Assembly (NCBI GenBank): GCA_050694055.1
Contig: JBOGWX010000032.1
Span: forward strand, 1-8,768
From: WHSV01 sp050694055
Lineage (GTDB): Bacteria; Actinomycetota; CADDZG01; WHSQ01
Length of the DNA: 8,768 nucleotides
Direction of reading: 5' to 3'
Shown here: positions 5,673-8,768 of the stretch, in pieces
How the letters are laid out: every line of letters starts with the position of its first letter
How positions within the stretch are numbered: the stretch's first letter is position 1
Notes under the pieces: generated by a model
Seen by the model: the letters and a program-made list of their open reading frames with translations, nothing else
The model's database searches: none
What the model was told of the DNA's origin: nothing
Made by a program: the position numbers and the translations under genes

Positions 5673-5697
5673 GCGCGTCCGAGACAATCCGGCGCGC
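5673..5697. promoter_or_regulatory. Inverted repeat in the divergent promoter gap, candidate operator
   Basis: GCGCGTCCG (5673-5681) and CCGGCGCGC (5689-5697) pair across the 7-base spacer AGACAAT, with seven consecutive pairs (one G-T), one mismatch and one more pair. Related copies GCGCGTCCGAG and GCGCGCACGGAG (from 5673 and 5692) can also be read as direct repeats 19 bp apart. It sits between the regulator and DUF1059 starts, where a shared operator would be expected. Binding is inferred. Confidence 0.4.
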
Positions 5698-5725
5698 ACG
5701 GAGTTTTCAGAGCCAAGGAGGAACT

Positions 5726-5884
5726 ATGTCCTACGTGATCAACTGCGACTGCGGCTACGTCGCTCGGGGTGAGACCGAGGATGAGCTGGTCAAGAAGGTC
5801 AACCGGCACATCAAGGAGGTTCACCCGGACATGATCGGCACCATATCCGAGGAGGACCTGCGGGCGATGGCCGAAGAGGTCTGA
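5726..5884 (+). CDS. DUF1059 small protein
   Basis: A 52-aa soluble protein (MSYVINCDCGYVARGETEDEL...) with the DUF1059 pattern. It has an N-terminal strand carrying C7-x-C9-G, a short acidic turn G-E-T-E-D-E-L, a helix L-V-K-K-V-N-R-H-I-K-E-V-H-P and a C-terminal E-E-D-L-R-A-M. The two cysteines and H28/H33 could hold a metal as a minimal zinc finger, but this is inferred. The function of the family is unknown. Ribosome site AAGGAGG (5715-5721) sits just before ATG 5726. It is the first plus-strand gene after the SARP regulator and is separated from the next gene by 164 bp, so it could be in the same transcript or have its own. Confidence 0.85.
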   Translation: MSYVINCDCGYVARGETEDELVKKVNRHIKEVHPDMIGTISEEDLRAMAEEV

Positions 5885-6048
5885 CCCGCAAGCAGCGTCG
5901 TGGCGTGGGCCGCTCCAAAGGCCTCGGTCGCGCCGTTGATGTCCCACGGCGCCAAACTTTCACCAAGGGCCCGCCAAGGCGATGGAAACGCCCGGGGTCG
6001 ATCCTTCTCCAGAAGCAAGCAACGTGCATCGAGGATGGAGGAGGAGCC

Positions 6049-6480
6049 ATGGCATCCAGGAACGTCGAGACCTACCGCGCCGGTCACGAGGCCTTCAACC
6101 AGAGGGACTTCGAGGCCATGACCATGCAATACGCCGACAGCATCGCCTGGACCGATCACCCCCGGGGCCGGACGTTCAGGACGCCCCAGGAGTTCAAGGA
6201 CGACTTCCTAGCTGGGTGGGTCGGGGCCTCCTTAGACATCCGAATCACCGGCCCGCGCTACATCGACGCTGACCAGACGGTGGTGTGCACCTTTACCGCC
6301 GTCGGCACCCACGACGGGCCGCTCGGACCGTTCCCCGCCACGGGCAAGGAGTTTGCGTTGCCGCTCTGCGAGATGTGGCACTTCGACTCCAGCGGGCGGA
6401 TCGTCGGTGGAGACCTCTACTACGACCAGGTTTCGCTGCTCACGCAGTTGGGCCTGATGCCGCAGCCGTCCGACGCATAG
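6049..6480 (+). CDS. SnoaL/NTF2-like protein
   Basis: The 143-aa protein has the alpha+beta cone pattern of the SnoaL-like/NTF2 superfamily. A first helix (V-E-T-Y-R-A-G-H-E-A-F-N-Q-R-D-F-E-A-M) is followed by Y-A-D-S-I-A-W-T-D-H-P-R-G-R-T-F-R-T, where substrate-pocket residues usually lie, then F-K-D-D-F-L-A-G-W. Three strands follow, including T-V-V-C-T-F-T-A-V-G-T-H-D-G-P-L-G-P-F-P-A-T-G-K and E-M-W-H-F-D-S-S-G-R-I-V-G-G-D-L-Y-Y-D. The G-P-x-P-A-T-G-K segment is usual in ester-cyclase-like members. Proteins of this type are polyketide cyclases, isomerases or binding proteins; the substrate here is unknown. ATG 6049 has GGAGGAGGAG directly upstream. A longer in-frame opening from 5905 has no such site and non-family sequence. 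It lies 97 bp before the methanethiol oxidase gene and probably shares its transcript. Confidence 0.82.
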   Translation: MASRNVETYRAGHEAFNQRDFEAMTMQYADSIAWTDHPRGRTFRTPQEFKDDFLAGWVGASLDIRITGPRYIDADQTVVCTFTAVGTHDGPLGPFPATGKEFALPLCEMWHFDSSGRIVGGDLYYDQVSLLTQLGLMPQPSDA

Positions 6481-6544
6481 GCAGCTTCGCGACCGCACAA
6501 GAAAGCGGGCTCGAAAAAATCCCCGGGATCGCTCTCTGGGACAC

Positions 6545-6560
6545 GCCCCACGAGAGGGGC
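6545..6560 (+). promoter_or_regulatory. Hairpin just upstream of the oxidase ribosome site
   Basis: GCCCC (6545-6549) pairs perfectly with GGGGC (6556-6560) around loop ACGAGA. The ribosome site AGGAGGAG begins 4-5 bases later (6565-6572), ahead of ATG 6578. It could shape translation or mRNA ends; its role is unproven. Confidence 0.3.
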
Positions 6561-6577
6561 ACTTAGGAGGAGCCACC

Positions 6578-7981
6578 ATGGTGCTACTGAAACCCGATCC
6601 GACCTTTTACCCATCGCCGCGCATGGCGATGGAAGCCCCGCCCGAAACTCACGCCTACGCGGCGATGCTCAACCCGAAACACTCGGGCAGGGCCGATGGT
6701 CTCGCGACTGTGGGGCTCGACCCGTCATCGGACGGCTATGGACGCATCGTCAACGTGCTGGATCTAACGGCTGAAGGTGACGAGCTCCATCACTTCGGCT
6801 GGAACGTCTGCAGCGCGGCCCTGTGCCCGTATGCGTCGCATCCACATCTCGAGCGCCGCTACCTCGTGGTCCCGGGCCTCCGTTCGTCACGCATCTACAT
6901 CATCGACACCAAGGACGATCCTCTGCGTCCGCAGATCGTCAAGACCATCGAGCCGGAGGTGATCGCCAAGCGCACCCGCTACAGCCGCCCGCACACCGTC
7001 CACTGCGGACCGGACGGCATCTACGTCAGTGCGCTCGGCAACGCCGCCGGAGACGCCCCCGGGGGCATCTTCGTGCTCGACCACGAGACCTTCGAGCCGC
7101 TCGGCCGCTGGGAGGTAGAGCGCGGCGATCAGGAGCTCCACTACGACTTCTGGTGGCATCTCGGCTACGACACACTCATCACCAGCGAGTGGGGAACGCC
7201 CAAGATGGTCGAGGGCGGACTCGACCCCGAATTGCTCATGGGACGACGCTACGGACACCGTCTGCATCTCTGGGATCTCCGCCGTCGCCGGCATACCCAA
7301 ACACTCGACCTCGGCGACGAACACCAGATCGTGCTCGAGCTGAGGCCCGCCCACGATCCCACGAAGGACTTCGGGTTCGTCAACGTCGTCGTCAACGTTA
7401 CCGATCTGACCTCCTCGATCTGGACCTGGTACCGCACCGCCGATGGCTCGTGGGCGGTCAACAAAACGATCGAGATTCCGCCCGAGTCCGCCGATACCGA
7501 TCAACTTCCACCGGCGCTCCAGCCGTTCGGCGCGGCCCCGCCGCTAGTAAGCGACATCGCGCTGTCGCTCGATGACCGCTTTCTTTACGTCTCTTGCTGG
7601 GGGACCGGGGAGCTACGTCAGTACGATGTCACCGACCCACTCAAGCCCGAGCAGGTCGGCTCGATCCGCATCGGGGGCATGGTCCAGCGGACACCTCACC
7701 CGGCGCATCCGGACCGTCCGCTCAACGGTGCCCCACAGATGGTCGAGGTCAGCCGGGACGGCAAGCGCGTCTACTTCACGAACTCGCTCTACGCGTCGTG
7801 GGACGAGCAGTTCTATCCGGACGGCATCACGAGCTGGATGGTCAAGGCCGACGTCAGGCCGGACGGCGGCATCGAGCTCGACAAAGACTTCTTCGTCGAC
7901 TTCTCGGCCGATGGGCGTCGGGCCCACCAGGTCCGCCTTGATGGTGGCGACTCTTCGTCCGACTCGTTCTGCTACCCGTGA
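6578..7981 (+). CDS. mtoX: Selenium-binding protein SBP56 / methanethiol oxidase
   Basis: A full-length 467-aa member of the SBP56/methanethiol oxidase family (human SELENBP1 is 472 aa). The family uses copper to oxidise methanethiol to formaldehyde, H2O2 and H2S. It opens K-P-D-P-T-F-Y-P-S-P. The H71-H72-F-G-W-N-V-C78-S-A-A-L-C83 stretch corresponds to the family cysteine site. It is followed by L-E-R-R-Y-L-V-V-P-G-L-R-S-S-R-I-Y-I-I-D, S-R-P-H139-T-V-H142, E-L-H-Y-D-F-W-W-H (186-194), S-D-I-A-L-S-L-D-D-R-F-L-Y-V-S-C-W-G (325-342), R-T-P-H-P-A-H-P and N-S-L-Y-A-S-W-D-E-Q-F-Y-P. These are repeated blades of a beta-propeller. No signal peptide is seen, so it is probably cytoplasmic, unlike periplasmic Hyphomicrobium MtoX. 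A strong ribosome site AGGAGGAG precedes ATG 6578. The stop overlaps the next start. Family assignment is firm; the substrate is inferred. Confidence 0.92.
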   Translation: MVLLKPDPTFYPSPRMAMEAPPETHAYAAMLNPKHSGRADGLATVGLDPSSDGYGRIVNVLDLTAEGDELHHFGWNVCSAALCPYASHPHLERRYLVVPGLRSSRIYIIDTKDDPLRPQIVKTIEPEVIAKRTRYSRPHTVHCGPDGIYVSALGNAAGDAPGGIFVLDHETFEPLGRWEVERGDQELHYDFWWHLGYDTLITSEWGTPKMVEGGLDPELLMGRRYGHRLHLWDLRRRRHTQTLDLGDEHQIVLELRPAHDPTKDFGFVNVVVNVTDLTSSIWTWYRTADGSWAVNKTIEIPPESADTDQLPPALQPFGAAPPLVSDIALSLDDRFLYVSCWGTGELRQYDVTDPLKPEQVGSIRIGGMVQRTPHPAHPDRPLNGAPQMVEVSRDGKRVYFTNSLYASWDEQFYPDGITSWMVKADVRPDGGIELDKDFFVDFSADGRRAHQVRLDGGDSSSDSFCYP

Positions 7982-8634
7982 GCGATCTCGCGCCTTTTCT
8001 GGTACTGGGTGCGCTGGGCGCGTTCCACGGCCTTAACCCGGCCATGGGCTGGCTGTTCGCCGTATCCCGTGGTCTGCAGAATCAAAGCCGCTCGGCGGTC
8101 CTGGCGTCGCTGGGACCGCTGGCGGCGGGCCACGCCCTCTCGATCGCCCTAGTTGCGATCGTCTTCGGCGTTTTGCAGCTCGTCGTCGATCTGGACACGG
8201 TGCGCTATGCAAGCGGGGCCACATTGTTGGGTTTCGGAGTCTTCAAGCTTGTGCAGCCTTTCGCGCACCCGCGTTGGGTCGGGATGCGAGTAGGGGGCGG
8301 CCAACTTTGTCTGTGGTCGTTCCTCATGGCCAGCGCCCACGGAGCCGGGCTCATGCTCATCCCTGCTCTTGGGAGCATGACCGCGCCTGCGGAGGTGGCA
8401 TCAGATCCGCATGTGGCCACGGCCGGACTGGCACTTGGTTCGGCCGAGCTTGCGACCACCGCGGTGCTCGTGCACACCCTGTCCATGTTCATCGTCACCG
8501 CGGCGATCGCACTGGTCGTGTACGACCGATTTGGTCTCGCGTTCTTGCGCACTGCTTGGCTAAATGTCGACATGCTCTGGGCGGCCGCACTCCTCCTGTC
8601 GGGCTTGTACGTACTGGCAGTCGGGCTCGGGTGA
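7978..8634 (+). CDS. Six-helix membrane protein coupled to the oxidase
   Basis: A 218-aa hydrophobic protein with about six membrane helices (near 5-30, 42-69, 75-92, 110-131, 155-182 and 197-217). Histidines lie inside or at the edges of helices: A-F-H17-G-L-N-P-A-M-G-W, G-H52-A-L-S-I, S-A-H121-G-A-G-L-M and V-H166-T-L-S-M. The layout resembles small metal or sulfur-anion permeases in a general way (HupE/UreJ- or TauE-like), but I do not recognise a named family. GTG 7978 overlaps the oxidase TGA by 4 bp (GTGA), so translation is coupled and the protein very likely serves the oxidase. Copper supply, or export of sulfide, sulfite or selenium products, are plausible roles, all inferred. The frame is intact. 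Confidence 0.7.
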   Translation: MSDLAPFLVLGALGAFHGLNPAMGWLFAVSRGLQNQSRSAVLASLGPLAAGHALSIALVAIVFGVLQLVVDLDTVRYASGATLLGFGVFKLVQPFAHPRWVGMRVGGGQLCLWSFLMASAHGAGLMLIPALGSMTAPAEVASDPHVATAGLALGSAELATTAVLVHTLSMFIVTAAIALVVYDRFGLAFLRTAWLNVDMLWAAALLLSGLYVLAVGLG

Positions 8635-8768
8635 GGGTGTGAATCCGTCCGGAGACGACGAGAAGCACGAAAGAACACGTTTTGTGGATTCGAGAAGACG
8701 CGGAAACAACCCTGTGCAGTCCTACGCTTTCTTGTGCAGAATCGATGGGAGACAGAGGTGCCGAGACT
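8635..8768. other. Right-end intergenic stretch
   Basis: No gene is seen. TGTGCAG occurs at 8713-8719 and 8733-8739. An ATG at about 8745 opens a frame that runs off the window. The last 18 bases resemble the repeat at the left end. Confidence 0.35.

Noticed and set aside
5579..5947. Minus-strand open frame across the divergent promoter
   Set aside because: It is antisense to the DUF1059 gene and covers the SARP start; the DUF1059 protein, with its ribosome site, explains the region.
6887..7504. 205-codon minus-strand open frame inside the oxidase gene
   Set aside because: It is an antisense shadow caused by high GC at third codon positions; the sense strand is an unmistakable SBP56 protein.
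1..8768. CRISPR array
   Set aside because: No set of three or more equal repeats with regular spacers was seen; the repeats present are isolated pairs.

Overview
This is a GC-rich bacterial window. An F420-type (Ddn) reductase gene, a SARP/BTAD regulator, DUF6326 and DUF4386-type membrane proteins and frequent GTG starts all point to Actinomycetota, but no taxonomic marker is present, so this is an inference. The window splits into an accessory, patched-together left half (1 to about 4,870) and an orderly, intact right half (4,876 to 8,634).

Left half. Positions 1-88 hold short repeats of the kind found at insertion-sequence ends. A 3'-half of tRNA-Gly(GCC) lies at 203-249 on the minus strand, flanked by two perfect 11-bp tandem duplications (108-129 and 364-385). 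This looks like a relict integrase attachment site. It is followed by a BrnT-type toxin with a small overlapping antitoxin gene (492-966). Next comes a decayed minus-strand histidine kinase, of which only the frameshifted membrane part remains (1003-1550). A three-gene plus-strand cluster (1711-3513) then encodes a DUF6326 membrane protein, a six-helix DUF4386-like membrane protein and a deazaflavin (F420)-dependent nitroreductase. A lower-GC, 3'-truncated nucleotidyltransferase of the OAS/CD-NTase fold follows on the minus strand (3743-4246). A second 3'-half tRNA, with anticodon CAT (4449-4495), has another 11-bp-period duplication at its 3' end. The two tRNA halves face the same way and bracket about 4.2 kb of accessory genes. 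No integrase or transposase gene is visible.

Right half. A SARP/BTAD regulator (4876-5655, minus) is divergent from a plus-strand series: a 52-aa DUF1059 protein (5726-5884), a SnoaL/NTF2-like protein (6049-6480), a full-length selenium-binding protein/methanethiol oxidase (6578-7981) and a six-helix, histidine-bearing membrane protein (7978-8634) whose start overlaps the oxidase stop. The 70-bp divergent gap contains a strong inverted repeat that could be the operator. Together these look like a regulated methanethiol or related sulfur/selenium oxidation locus with its own membrane partner. This is the most coherent candidate system in the window. The regulator-to-operon link and the role of the membrane protein are inferences.
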